28,831 nucleotides of DNA from Branchiostoma floridae (GCF_000003815.2 NW_023365704.1:249171-278001), one strand, 5' to 3'. Positions 9,418 to 19,330 are shown, numbered from the stretch's first letter. The notes: generated by a model from the sequence alone, not told the origin. Program-made: numbers and translations.

Positions 9418-9597
9418 CCTTTACAAATCAAGAATTTAGCTCGGCCGAGTTGTCAGCGAGCTCTAAATTACGAGTAGGTATGACCCTGATGCCGACGAAG
9501 AAACTCTGCCATTTGTTCGTAGGCATCAGGGTCATGCCTCCTCGTAATTTAGAGCTCGATGACAACTCGGCCGAGCTAAATTCTTGACTTGTAAAGG
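9418..9597. repeat. Long imperfect inverted repeat (76-bp arms, 28-bp loop)
   Basis: The left arm 9418-9493 and right arm 9522-9597 are reverse complements with about five mismatches. Weaker pairing extends outward to about 9405 and 9610. The arms contain the CTCGGCCGAG palindrome. The loop-proximal sequence CCCTGATGCCGAC also occurs in the N-terminal coding part of the KCTD-like gene (about 12827), so the arms may be a fold-back duplication of KCTD-locus DNA. It lies about 50 bp upstream of the truncated T1 domain at 9649. It could be a fold-back element or the scar of an inverted duplication. Confidence 0.85.
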
Positions 9598-9648
9598 AGG
9601 CTTTAAGCCGGCTTTACAATTCATGCGGACGCCGGCCAAATTTGTAGA

Positions 9649-9915
9649 TTGCTCAGAGCTCGCCGAATTTCAACATCGCCCGAGTATCGGCTGTATTTTT
9701 TGCTGAAAATCTGTCCCCTTTACGAATGGACGGAGCCCGACCGGTTCTTTATAGATCGAGACGGAAAGATCTTCCGACACGTCCTGAACTTCCTACGACT
9801 TGGCGAGCTGGTTCTTCCTGAAGGCTTCAAGGAACTCCATCTGCTCGAGAAGGAAGCTGGCTTCTACCAGATCCAAGAGCTGATCAATGCTGTCCAGTTC
9901 AAGATGGGAAAATGA
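9649..9915 (+). pseudogene. C-terminal half of a KCTD-type BTB/T1 domain, 5'-truncated
   Basis: The last ~58 residues are a clear T1-domain C-terminal half: FFIDRDGKIFRHVLNFLRLG, then ELVLPEGFKEL and a Glu-rich helix ending QELINAVQ. They are close to residues 93-148 of the intact gene at 12786-13340. The first half of the domain (the VSLNVGG strand) is absent, the frame has no ATG (it opens with TTG), and no convincing 3' splice site was found. It stops right after the domain and lacks the C-terminal TM tail of the intact paralogue. It is most likely a gene fragment; a far-upstream first exon spliced to this one is the alternative. Confidence 0.6.
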
Positions 9916-10740
9916 ACTTACATGTATTTGCATAACTGATTAAGAAAACACAATAATACCATATTTGGAAAATAATGGGAAATTCGTACTTATAGCATTA
10001 TGAAGCTATGTGAAGGTGACTATTTGTTGACATGAATTATGCAAATCAGTGTCACACAGATTCCAACTATGCAGACTAGCAGATGGCATGCCTATCTACA
10101 ACATTATACGAATGCAACAAAGTGGTCGTGAGTTATAGCAACCCCCACCCCCGTACATATGAATTTATTAGTAGATTGTGCGAAATAAAGAAATGCTTCC
10201 TACACAGGGCATAACTATAGTCTATTTATCATATGATATGAATGGTTTATTTATTTGGAAAGAAAACAAGTAACGTTAACATTAGCTTAAACATGTCAGT
10301 CAAGACGGCTGGATTGCGTCGGGACATTGCATTTAAATTCGCATGAGACATATTTACAAATGGATTATTACGACAAGGATACAAACGTTTAAAACAGTAT
10401 TTGTCAGGTTAACTTATACGGCAAATTAAAATACTTATCAATGCCGAACAATTGAAAACTTAGTAGTGTTTAAAAGGTGCATCATATATCGCACGGCACT
10501 GTATGTATAAATAAATTTATAGAATGTTTATTTTGAACACTCAATGACAGTGCTGGTCTATCTATTTAACAGATTTGGACCTTTTCAGAAGCCGTTTCAA
10601 AATTACGAGGGGGGGGGGCAAAAGAGCCCCCCAAGGGGTATCTAAAAAAAAGCCGGGTCTAGATAGGGTTCATGCTGTAATATTGCTTATGATGCCTTTA
10701 AAAACAAGAATATTCAACGACACATGCTTTTATAGTTTTA
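9916..10740. other. Gene-less AT-rich stretch
   Basis: No coding frame is recognised. It holds a short C run (10142-10153), AT-rich stretches and a G run with nearby C run (about 10609-10635). No repeat family was identified. Confidence 0.5.
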
Positions 10741-11200
10741 ATAGTACTGGTTGTGTACAAAGAAAGAAGCTACGATACCGTTACGTATTGTAACAAACTA
10801 TGCAATAGCAATGTATCGAGCCTCACCCAAGAGTATGATAAAATACAGGACCTTGAATCCTATACCAGCACACCAGTAAATAGTACGAAGCTGTAAGCGT
10901 CACCTCCTCAAAAAGTGACAGTTAGATAGGCAGTTGGAGTTTAAAATTACCACAATCCCACCCTTATTGTTGTATTAAAACCTTTTCAGTGAGCTTGCAT
11001 TATGCAAGTCGTCTGCATGGAAATAGACTAGCCGGACAGAAAGTGTAATCAAGGAGATTCTATGATACTAAATTTTGTCAATAAGATATACAACACTACC
11101 CAATCATAGCACATTTTATCATAATACTTCACATATGTTTGCTCTATCAACAATAGAATCATAAGAGTTACATTATACTTTTTCGTCCAAATTAAATGCG
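10741..11200. repeat. Upstream repeat, diverged copy at 28380-28831
   Basis: This aligns in the same orientation to 28380-28831. The two share, for example, CAATGTATCGAGCCTCACCC and AAGAGTATG, then AAGCG.CACCTCCT, TAATCAAGGAG, GATATACAACACTAC and ATCATAAGAGTTACA, with many substitutions and small indels. It precedes the promoter-like segment of the KCTD-like gene, so it looks like the outer part of a duplicated KCTD locus. A second copy at the right edge suggests a further locus beyond the window. Confidence 0.8.
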
Positions 11201-11399
11201 AGAGGGCGAAAAAAAGAAGATGAGGGGAAAAAAGCAAAATGTCTAGATTTTCAAAATATACACCAAAAAGAAACGTTGTAAAAAGAGTTCAAGCGACAAA
11301 ACTTTCAAATCTTACGACATGTCATCGATAGACAGATTGATTAAATACGGATCGAAAACGAAATGATAGCTGGCAGATACATGAAATATTTATAATGTC

Positions 11400-11780
11400 T
11401 AACAACTCAAGAATTATTTATATTCTTCTAAGTGATTCTGCTTCTCGCTTCTTAGTGATACGGAAACGTAGGAAGAGACAGGTTTTACAATCAAATGTTT
11501 GTCTAACTTCATCATAATTATGAATTTGTCGGTGTTGCATCGGAATTCGGTGTATGGATTTATGAACAAGGGATTTACGCATACGACATACTAAGGTTTG
11601 CACTTTGACCCTTGACCTATGATGTCACCGTGTCGCAATCACTGCCACCTGTCAGACTGCACGTTACGCAGAGCTGTATGAGGTCATTACGCCTCCTTCT
11701 CGTCGGAGAAACTATCAGGATTTCAACGTCAACTTGTTACTTTGTCGAGTTTCTTTTCAACCCCCTGTTTCACAAATCAG
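11400..11780 (+). promoter_or_regulatory. Duplicated promoter and inferred 5'-UTR exon of the KCTD-like gene, with DR1 site
   Basis: This segment recurs at 14335-14662, at 23290-24208 (interrupted) and, weakly, at 26200-26370. Its best-kept core is a CGCATACGAC motif followed by TTTGACCCTTGACCT. Positions 11606-11618 read TGACCC-T-TGACCT, a DR1 arrangement of nuclear-receptor half sites. The block ends in ATCAG|GTATGT, a good splice donor at 11780/11781, and the donor is conserved in the copies. I infer a non-coding first exon spliced to the acceptor at 12757. No TATA box is evident. Binding by RXR-, HNF4- or COUP-type receptors is inferred from motif shape only. Confidence 0.55.
11606..11618 (-). 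promoter_or_regulatory. DR1-type nuclear-receptor element
   Basis: On the minus strand this reads AGGTCA-A-GGGTCA, a direct repeat of half sites spaced by one base. The same 13 bases stand at 14505-14517 and 23511-23523, with a decayed version near 26290, so the site is among the most conserved parts of the duplicated segment. Confidence 0.5.
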
Positions 11781-12757
11781 GTATGTCATTAATGCTCGTA
11801 TATGTAACGTTAAACGCGTGGTGAGTTTACTGTTTGTAATTGCAATGAAATGCTAGCAATGACAAAAACGAACGGATGTCAAGGACCAGGAACTAGCTTT
11901 TATGCTCTACTAAATGTTTTGTACCACGTAAATGTAATGATATATGTTCATACATTGGTTAGGCCCTGATTCAGTCTGAATCTAGTATGCAATCTATCAG
12001 ACCTTTATGCCCTTTATACCTCCTCTGAGACTCATGGCCGCCATGAAACGCGGCTTGCAGATCGATTTGAGCTTCTCATGAATAAATAAAGTTCAAACAA
12101 ATTAGGTGCACGCATTTTGCCAGGGAAGACAAAAACAGAATGAATTGCCGTCAGCTTGTTTTGTGGAGCTCCGGGATTCAAAAGAAAAAGCTGTGTCAAT
12201 ATCAACTAAGTACCTGTTCCAAAAATCGGGTACTGTCATATTTCTTATAAATGTTGAGCTCGTTAAACAAGTGTCATTCAATAGAATTACTAAGTAACAG
12301 CCAGGGGCTCCGGTAACGTAGCAAAATCACGCTTCATATAGTGTTCATTATAAATGTAATTATCTATTGCATACCTCTTTCCAACTAAGATTTCTTGTAA
12401 CATCTTAGGCCAAGTTCCAGCTTGAATGAGAAAAGCTTGTTATTAACTTCCTACGCAGACTTATAGATCGGCGGCGTGTACATTTGGGGGTTGGGGTGTG
12501 CACGTGTGTGGGGGGGGGGGGGGGGGTGCCTTAGGGGTGGTGGTGGTAGGGGAGCAATGATTCAAGATTTTCAACAGGCCCAACCGTTTTTTTTTTATTC
12601 TTAGACGTAATGAAACATTCTAGTAGCTCTGATGAAAAGAACTTGTAATGGATGTCATTCGAAACGTCTGAGGGTAAATCTCCATTTTTATCCAGCTGTA
12701 GAGATTGAATTGCATTTGAACATGGGCTAAGGTTCCCTTTTTTCGTACTATTTCCAG
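11781..12757 (+). other. Inferred intron of the KCTD-like gene
   Basis: Bounded by the donor GTATGT and by the acceptor TATTTCCAG (ending at 12757). It contains a stretch at about 11960-12105 ending in AATAAATAAAG that resembles a decayed retroelement 3' end (weak), and a 17-base G run at 12510-12526 in a GT-rich tract. No coding frame inside is convincing. Transcript evidence is absent, so the intron is a prediction. Confidence 0.45.
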
Positions 12758-12785
12758 ATTCTAGAGGGTTGTTCAAACAAGTACA

Positions 12786-13340
12786 ATGAACCGTAAACAG
12801 CGTCAATCACCCTCGGCACAAAAGAGCCCTGATGCCGACAACAACCGTCAAGAATCGGGCTCGATACAAAAGGGCCCTGATGACGATATCGTGTCGCTGA
12901 ACGTCGGCGGGCACTTCTACACAACGACAAGAGGCACTCTCACCCGCTTCGGGAACTTTGCTGGGTTGTGCTGGATGTTTCGTCCCGATGGCGCGTACGA
13001 TTCAAAAGCGTACAACTTTACTACAACGGAGCCTTTTCCCTCCTTGTGGGACAAGCAGGGCCGGTTCGTCATAGATCGGGACGGGAAGATCTTCCGACAC
13101 GTCCTAAACTTCCTCCGACTTGGTGAGCTGGTTCTTCCCGACGACTTCAAGGAACTCCGTCTGCTCGAGAAGGAAGCTGAGTACTACCAGATGCCGGAGC
13201 TAGCCGAGGCTGTCCGGATAATGATGGGAAAGAAACATGCTGATTCCAGTAACAAACATAAAGTATTAAGCCTTGCTGGAGGGCTTCTCTTGCTTGCTTC
13301 CGTCTATACTCTAGTTAGAGCCCGTATTTCGGTCAATTGA
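12786..13340 (+). CDS. KCTD-like BTB/T1 domain protein with C-terminal transmembrane tail
   Basis: 184 aa in one coding exon; the ATG lies 28 bp after the predicted acceptor. Residues 34-149 form a T1/BTB fold: IVSLNVGGHFYTTT (35-48), VIDRDGKIFRHVLNFL (95-110), GELVLP (113-118) and LLEKEAEYYQ (126-135). Such domains form oligomers and in KCTD proteins often serve as Cullin-3 adaptors. Compared with ordinary KCTD domains there are about 16 extra residues between the TLTRF strand and the IDRDG motif (about 60-90). The N-terminus has a two-copy repeat (SAQKSPDAD and SIQKGPDDD). Residues 159-176 are hydrophobic and close to the C-terminus, a tail-anchor-like feature not typical of KCTD proteins. 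AATAAA-rich sequence follows at about 13357. Function beyond oligomerisation is unknown. Confidence 0.8.
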   Translation: MNRKQRQSPSAQKSPDADNNRQESGSIQKGPDDDIVSLNVGGHFYTTTRGTLTRFGNFAGLCWMFRPDGAYDSKAYNFTTTEPFPSLWDKQGRFVIDRDGKIFRHVLNFLRLGELVLPDDFKELRLLEKEAEYYQMPELAEAVRIMMGKKHADSSNKHKVLSLAGGLLLLASVYTLVRARISVN

Positions 13341-13733
13341 CGGAACTATCTAAGGTAAAAATAAAAATAAAAAACTGCAAGTAAAGCTTTAAGGTAGCCC
13401 TCAATAGTCGCCCAAATCGATAACGCATATTGTTATGACCACCGTGATAGCTCATTTATTATTTATTACAGATTTGCGAAAGCAAAAAAAAAAAACTGTT
13501 TTGTTATGGGTATGTTATGGTGTCACTGTTGGAATAATTAAAGCCACAACAGTAATGTTTAGTCTGCTCTAATGCGGGATCTTCAATGTGATTTGAATAT
13601 GCAACTTTGACATGTAATGTTATGAAAGTGTTGATGCGGTCTGTACATTATCGACCCAAAATTCGATATCTGAGTTAGTTATTGGAACTACGCCATTTAT
13701 TAGGAAAGGGACGCCGTGTGCCCTTGAAAGATC
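13341..13733 (+). other. 3' flank / 3' UTR of the KCTD-like gene
   Basis: It begins with AATAAA-type signals directly after the stop. It shares blocks such as GCCACAAC, TTAGTCTG and ATCGACCCAAA with 25150-25570, which is therefore read as the 3' flank of a lost paralogue. No gene is seen. Confidence 0.5.
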
Positions 13734-13935
13734 GCCTAAGGCTTAGGTCACATTTCCAAATCGGGTAGCTTTCGGGAGCAAAAAGAATAATATGAAACAC
13801 ATAAAAATACATGAAAGCGCCAAAATAAGATTCGTGGGCAGGATTTGTGTATATTTCTAGGTATACATTTTAATTTTTCGTTTCTTAAAACATCCCGGCC
13901 GGGCCCCGGTTTGGAAATGTGACATAAGCCTAAGC
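13734..13935. mobile_element. ~200-bp MITE-like element with ~30-bp terminal inverted repeats
   Basis: The left end (13734-13764) contains GGTCACATTTCCAAATCGGG. The right end (13902-13935) carries its inverted counterpart around CCCGGTTTGGAAATGTGAC. The arms match over about 30 bp with a few changes, and no coding frame lies between them. Target-site duplications are not clear, so the superfamily is not assigned. Confidence 0.65.
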
Positions 13936-13962
13936 TATGTAGCAGTCTAGCGAAAGCCGTTC

Positions 13963-14226
13963 TTCATCATCATCATGGGTTACCCCCATATAACCCCGCA
14001 AGGGGCAAAGTAGGGGGGTAGCTGAGGTCCCGGGTTAGGGCGGGCAGCCCTCCTGCCTGGCGCGGAAGCTCTCAACTGTGGGAGCACTTACTACCGCGCC
14101 AGGCAGGGAATTCCACTCCGGAATTCTTGCGTTATGCGACATGAAAGCTTGCGCGGGGCTCAACCCCCCTGTCTGAATAGGGTTAAAGTCGGTTTGAACA
14201 AAGAATTTATAATCTCCTCGGTTCAT
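13963..14226 (-). mobile_element. 3' end of a non-LTR retrotransposon (ORF2 C-terminus, 3' UTR, ATG tail)
   Basis: The minus-strand translation (14226 to 14035) contains HNARIPEWNSLPGAVVSA followed by ESFRARQE. This is the characteristic C-terminal end of CR1/L2/RTE-type ORF2 proteins (usual pattern WNSLP-x-VV-x-A-x-S-x2-SF). A short 3' UTR follows and ends in a run of ATG triplets on the minus strand (13963-13976), typical of the microsatellite tails of such elements. Everything upstream of the last ~60 codons is missing, consistent with 5' truncation. Confidence 0.75.
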
Positions 14227-14334
14227 GAATTAATGAAAACCTTTATTCTATAATATACCCAGTGGTTTAGTTACAGACCGCAACAATGATAGTTGAAAGA
14301 TACACATAAAGCATTTACACTGTCACACTGAATG

Positions 14335-14662
14335 AATTCGACTTAATTGTTCTCGCTTCTTAGTGATACTGAAAATATAAGAACAGATAGGTTTTACAAT
14401 CGAATGTTTGTCTAACTTCATGAATTTGTCTGTGTTACTTAGGTGTATGAACTTATGAACAAGAAATTTATTGAAACGCATACGACGTACAAAAGTTCGC
14501 ACTTTGACCCTTGACCTATAAATTGTCACCGTGTCACTGCCACCTGTTCGACAGTATACAAGGTCATCACGTCTATTTCTCGTAAGCGAAACTATAAGAC
14601 TTTATGTTGGCTTGAAATTGTAACTCAATCGAGTGTAATCAACCCCTTGTTTCACAATTTAG
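14335..14662 (+). promoter_or_regulatory. Second copy of the KCTD-locus promoter/5' exon
   Basis: Homologous to 11430-11780. It shares TTCTTAGTGATAC, CAGATAGGTTTTACAATC-like sequence, TTTGTCTAACTTCAT, the DR1 element (14505-14517) and TTAG|GTATGT (donor at 14662/14663). No KCTD coding exon follows within the next 2 kb, so this copy is either orphaned or drives something else. Confidence 0.55.
14505..14517 (-). promoter_or_regulatory. DR1-type nuclear-receptor element, second copy
   Basis: Identical 13 bases to 11606-11618, in the same orientation and at a similar distance from the downstream splice donor (about 150-160 bp). Confidence 0.45.
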
Positions 14663-15102
14663 GTATGTTTCGAAGTCCTGTGTATTAGTCCAGCGGCATA
14701 GCTGAAAAATAGACTAACTTGCAGATTTGTCTAAAAGCACCAAATTTGGCACACATATAGTCAAACATGTTCTAACTAAATCTAGATATGGAGGCATCTC
14801 AGCCGGGGAGCACTTTTAAAGCACTTTCAACTTAGAGCCCCCTTGCACATTTCATTCTTATTTTTGCTCATTAAGTAGATACTTTATCAATGAAAGTTTT
14901 TTTCACGTTCGAATTTTCCGGGCTTACTTTTCAGACATACAGCTGAGATGCGAAGATATCTAAGTATGCAATTATGTAAAATGTAGACTGCAATGTGACT
15001 TCTTGCTAAATATTATTTTGACATCATAGTATCAACTTGAATAAATGGAATACAGTGCAAATATCCACAAACTGGTCATTTGTTCAGTCCGTCATTTTCA
15101 TG
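14663..15102. other. Gene-less stretch upstream of the TATA promoter
   Basis: AT-rich sequence with no recognised coding frame, repeat family or RNA. It lies between the orphan KCTD promoter copy and the TATA box at 15103. Confidence 0.5.
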
Positions 15103-15257
15103 TATAAATACCTGGATAGCAGCGCTTTCACGACTGAGTGAACAGAGCAATGGAACAGAACAAAAGAACAAGGTGTTCTTGTGAACACCAGTTCTAGGTC
15201 CCAACAGTTACCGGTTTTGAAAGGCTTTTGCACTTGGCCGGCTGTGTTTAGCCTCAG
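15103..15257 (+). promoter_or_regulatory. Core promoter with TATA box and first-exon signature
   Basis: TATAAATA at 15103-15110 would place a start site near 15133. The inferred exon ends at CTCAG|GTAAGT (15257/15258), a consensus donor. A plausible acceptor, TGCTTTGTTTGCAG, ends at about 15629, just ahead of the CxxC ORF remnant. The only ATG in the first exon (15150) opens 15 codons. Together these suggest a spliced transcript leading into the 15681-16053 remnant. No RNA evidence is available. Confidence 0.5.
15165..15179. promoter_or_regulatory. Perfect steroid-receptor-type palindrome (IR3)
   Basis: AGAACA-AGG-TGTTCT matches the consensus for 3-ketosteroid receptors (glucocorticoid/androgen type) at all twelve defined bases. 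It lies about 55 bp downstream of the TATA box, inside the inferred first exon. A chance match is possible but not common in a window of this size. Confidence 0.45.
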
Positions 15258-15680
15258 GTAAGTTCTTTGTTTTTGCCATATAGAACGAATGTTACCAGTT
15301 ACTACCTATCAATATAAGGTTACTCTCCAAGCATAGGTCGAGTCGCGTAGATATAGTAGTAGTCGGAAACAATACACGGGCGCTTGGAGAGTACATAAGG
15401 TATAGTATATAAGATGGGATTTTTATAATCAGTGTCTTTATGTCATAATCAGTGTAATTATTCTTTACTTAAGAATATCCCTATGATCTACCTATGTCGC
15501 GTATTTCCCATTTGTAAGGTAGGCTACTATCGGTCTCTTTGTAATAAAGGGTATGATTGCAAAATTTATTTACAAACTTCAGATATTTGTATGGTGTAAA
15601 AAAGGGTTGGTTTCTGCTTTGTTTGCAGGATGCAGGACTTTAGACTGTAGTGCGTTCTTTTAGTCGAGGCAAAATTTTGA

Positions 15681-16053
15681 GGAAGACGTTTCATCAAGTT
15701 GGATCCGGAAAGCCGCCCCCACAAAACTGATAGGGATCTGTGCATCATTTGTCAAGAAAATGCCCAAGAGACACTGACATGTCCAGCACAATAAAATAGG
15801 CAGACTCTGGAAAGTGGCTACACAACATTGCATATTGGCCAATAATCTAAAAGAATCTAATGACCTCGAAAGTCTGCCCTTATCTCTGAAGCTAGATAGA
15901 CTTGATGAAGGATGTGGGATTGAGGCAGCAATGAATGAACACAAGGCGAGCTGGCACAAGACTTGTATGCTTCAATATAACTCAACAATGCTGAAAAGGG
16001 CTAGGAAAAGAGCAGCTCATAAAGATAATGACGTGTCTACGGAGACGATTTAA
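15681..16053 (+). pseudogene. Frameshifted CIICQ-type zinc-finger-like repetitive ORF
   Basis: The first frame (15681-15792) reads FIKLDPESRP and then DRDLCIICQENAQE before a TAA. The second frame (from about 15790) continues NKIGRLWKVATQ and later GCGIEAAMNEHKASWHKTC and MLKRARKRA, ending at 16053. CxxC, followed far downstream by H-x3-C, suggests a treble-clef-like zinc site. Proteins of this make-up are common in repetitive, transposon-linked ORFs of marine invertebrates (from memory). A TGA precedes the first frame and a one-base shift separates the two, so it is probably dead. It lies behind the inferred promoter and acceptor. Confidence 0.5.
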
Positions 16054-16650
16054 ACGAACAAGATCACACGCAAGTTCAAATCCGAAGAAGGTATGCTTCC
16101 TAAATGCATGGTAAATTTGCTGGATTCTACGTTATATATACGCGTCCGGGGTAGGTCAAACTGTAAGAATTTCCTCGGTCAGCTTGTTGTGTCGGACAGC
16201 GGGCTTCAGAAGAAAAAACTTTTAAAACAATCTGTTATGAAATGGCACTGTATTATTGCTCATAAATGTATAGCCTGAGTGTTATTTTACTGAATTTAAG
16301 TTTACCTGGGATCCCCTGTTTAGAATCGTGATTAATTGCCATAAAAAAATCCATGCTACCATTCCAGAAGTTTGCGAAAAATTCTGCTAAAGTGTGTTGT
16401 GGTTGCCACGACCATGCCTGGCGTAGCATATTTGGGCTGTCCTATATAGCAAATGAAAGTGTATATAACGTTATCACAGTTAACGTCGCTACCACGTAAA
16501 GTGCCTTTCTGGCGAGGCCTCAGGAGCTAGCCTAATATCATAGTGTGCGTCCGTTTGACAAAAATTCCCAGAATTCCACGGCATGGCAGGAATTTTACCA
16601 AGCCTGCGTAGTTGCATCATCCGTTTAGTGGGGAATAACTCAGAAATTGG
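16054..16650. other. Gene-less stretch
   Basis: There is a possible donor (GAAG|GTATGC) at about 16091, and otherwise no supported coding frame or repeat. It adjoins the 3' tail of the retroelement at 16651. Confidence 0.45.
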
Positions 16651-19168
16651 GTTTGTTTATTGTTTATTGTTTATTGTTCATTAACTCCTTTAGTTGTTAA
16701 TATTCAATGCAACAACTAATCTTCCAGGAGTAATACACATGACACTTGGACACATACAGTTTGCAACACACATACAACATGTCAATAAAAATCATTAAAC
16801 AAAACGCATGTGCCTTATCCAGAAATCATCAAGCCCCTCATGTGTCTTAAGCTAAGTCTCGCATATGTTTCACCAGCTGCCGTCTGAAATTCCTGGATGT
16901 GTTCGCAGTTTGCAGCTCATGTGATAGTTTGTTCCAATCTGATGCTGCTCTATATGTGAAGGATGTTTTCAGGCTGTTTGTTTTTGGTTTTTCAGTTCTT
17001 AAGTTTTGCCGTGCCGCGTGTCTTGTATGATAACTATGCTGGCCCTATACCAAATGTAGTCTACTGTACAATAAAGACGGCTCCCTGGCAAGGAGTACCT
17101 TGTGAAATGTACACATGCTGCTTACATAGAGTCTTTCGCTTAAAGTCAACCATGATAAGACATTGTGCATATGCTTGATCGGGGTGCGGTTAGTTCCCAA
17201 GGTAAGTCTGCCTGCTTTATTCTGCATCACGTGTAGCGCGGCGATGTTCTTTTGTGTAGTAGAAGCCCAAACCGCTGCACAGTAGTCAAGACGTTGCAAG
17301 GTAAGTGTTTCTGTTAACATTTTCATTAAGGACTGATCCAAGTATGCAACACTCCTTCTGATGGCGCCCAGGGACCTAGCCATTTTCTTTATGGTTTCTT
17401 CTACATGAAGGTTCTACGTGAGACACTCATCCAAGGTGCTCCCAAGTAGCTTCATTGTTGTTACTTGTTGTATAGGACATCCGTCAGCAAACAAGGTGAG
17501 TTTCGGTTTCTTTGACATTTTGGGTCTACTCCCAAGCAACATACACATTGTCTTATTTGCATTCAAGAACAGTCTGTTTAGCCTCACCCAGTTACATATA
17601 TTATTAAAATCTTCCTGTAAATTGACCGTTACTGTCTCCACTGATGGTGAGCACGTGTATGCAGATGTGTCGTCTGCGTACATTCCGGGGATCGTTTCCC
17701 TCACGGCAAAAGGTAGGTCATTTATAAATATTGTGAACAGCAAGGGGCCAAGGCAACTACCTTGGGGTACGCCACAATTAACCTCCCTAAACGGCGAGTT
17801 CGTGCCGTTGAAGTGTACGCACTGTTCTCTTCCTGCTAGGTAACAGTCCATCCAATGCACTGCTGTGTCTGAGAAACCGTAGCACGCCAGTTTTTGAAAC
17901 AGAAAGCTGTGATCCACCAAGTCAAAGGCAGCGGAAAAATCCAAGAATATGGCCCCGACGATGTTACCCTGGTCGATCTTACGATACCAGTCATCGACTA
18001 GTTGCAAGAGTGCAGTGCATGTCGAGTGATGTTTTCTGTAGGCGTGTTGGTAGGGTGACATCAGGTCATTCACTTTGAAATAGTCCGATAATTGAGAACT
18101 CACAACTTTCTCCATCACTTTACTGAAAGCAGGTAAGAGACTTATTAATTGGTCTACTGTTCGGCCCGCTTAAACGAGTCGTTGACGACTTGGGCAGAGG
18201 AACAACCTTGGCTCTTTTCCATGCCGTCGGATACTCAGAGGTAATGAGCGATAAGTTTATGATGTAGCACAGTGGTCTGGCAATCTGATCGGCCGCCAAC
18301 CTTAACAGCTTGTTGTCGACATTGTCAAGTCCAGTAGCTTTCCCATCAGATAAGGACAGAAGGTGTTTGTGGATCTGTTCCCAATGTGTCAGTTGAAAGT
18401 CAAAACTACAGTCCTTTCCCACCATGACCTTATCCCTTATCAGCTGGAGAAGGTCCCCGTTTGGTTGCGAGTCCAACCCTGCTCTCAGAGAGTTCACCTT
18501 CTGCGTAAAGAATGAGTTGAAGTAGTCCGCTACGTCACCTGCCTTAGTGAGGATCTCTCCGTCCCGCTCTACAGTACAGGCTGACCGACGAAGCCCTCTA
18601 CCCATCATTCCATTCAGTGTTCTCCACATTTCCTTTGGGTCATATCTGGACTCAGCTATCTTAGATTTGAAGTACGCGGCTTTCTTTTTCCGATTTAGTT
18701 TGACAGCTGCATTCCTAAGTTTCTTGTATATGCACATGTCTGAAACGAGGCCTGACGCAAGAGCTTCCTTCTTAGCGTCATCTCTGAGCTTCATTACTTC
18801 TCGAAGTTCATCGTCCACCCATCCTGCCGGGTTCGACCTCACAGTCCGTCTTTTAGCAGGGGCATGTTGATCGGCTACATTGCAAAACAATGTTGTAAAC
18901 AGGTGCAGTGCTTCATTTACATCTGACTCATCGTATACAATGTGCCAAGGTACCATGCTCATGTCTTTCTGGAAGTCGTCCGGGTTGAACTTACTGTAGG
19001 TTCTTTTATAGGCAACATGTGGCTGAGTCTTTGGAACCTTAGTCTTCCTTGTCAAGTAGATGATGTTGTGATCCGTAAAACCCAGAGGCGTTGACTTTGT
19101 TGTTGTGCACTTTTCCTTGCAGTTTGTAAAAGCCAGATCGATACACGTAGCTGTAATTGAGGTCAACT
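16651..19168 (-). mobile_element. 5'-truncated non-LTR retrotransposon (CR1/L2/Jockey-like)
   Basis: Read on the minus strand, it starts inside the endonuclease C-terminus (ITATCIDLAFTN, then TDHNIIY). It covers the whole reverse transcriptase and ORF2 C-terminus and ends in a period-7 tail (CAATAAA units, 16651-16679). The endonuclease N-terminal part and any ORF1 are missing; upstream of 19168 the sequence changes to GC-rich DNA with stops in the frame. 5' truncation of this kind is the usual result of target-primed reverse transcription. The exact clade is not resolved. Confidence 0.85.
16847..19166 (-). pseudogene. ORF2 (endonuclease C-term, reverse transcriptase, C-terminal domain), inactivated
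   Basis: The frame covering 18120-19166 carries the endonuclease end and RT N-terminal region (WKRAKVVPLPK). A shift at about 18150 leads to 17414-18118 with RT core motifs: IFLDFSAAFDLVDH, NCGVPQGSCLGPLLF and the catalytic MYADDTS. A TAG replaces an expected Trp at about 17416, and the frame goes on as HVEETIKKMARSLGAIRR. Another TAG stands at 17045. The frame then runs on through YRAASDWNKLSHELQTA to a TAA at 16847-16849. At least one shift and two stops make it non-autonomous. Confidence 0.85.
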
Positions 19169-19330
19169 AGTTCATGTACGTACTCGGGATCGACCGTCCG
19201 AGCGGGTGTCGAACGTCGGCGAGTTCCGATCTCGAGCGAAGGCACCCGAAGGTCGCCGAAGGCGATCAACACCAAAAGGTCGCCCTAGGCGACCAGCGAG
19301 CGGAGCGTGATTTTTCCAGAAAAGAGAGCT
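19169..19330. other. GC-rich palindromic stretch
   Basis: It contains the near-palindrome GGTCGCC-CTA-GGCGACC and related GGTCGCCGAAGGCG units, with CGAGCGGAGCG. The origin is unknown. It borders the truncated 5' end of the retroelement and may be part of another decayed repeat. Confidence 0.4.

Noticed and set aside
12510-12526. G17 run as a regulatory G-quadruplex
   Set aside because: A simple homopolymer in a predicted intron; no conservation in the other locus copies was seen.
19039-19275. Minus-strand frame beginning MVLIAFGDLRVPS
   Set aside because: It is out of frame with the retroelement endonuclease and crosses its truncated 5' boundary.
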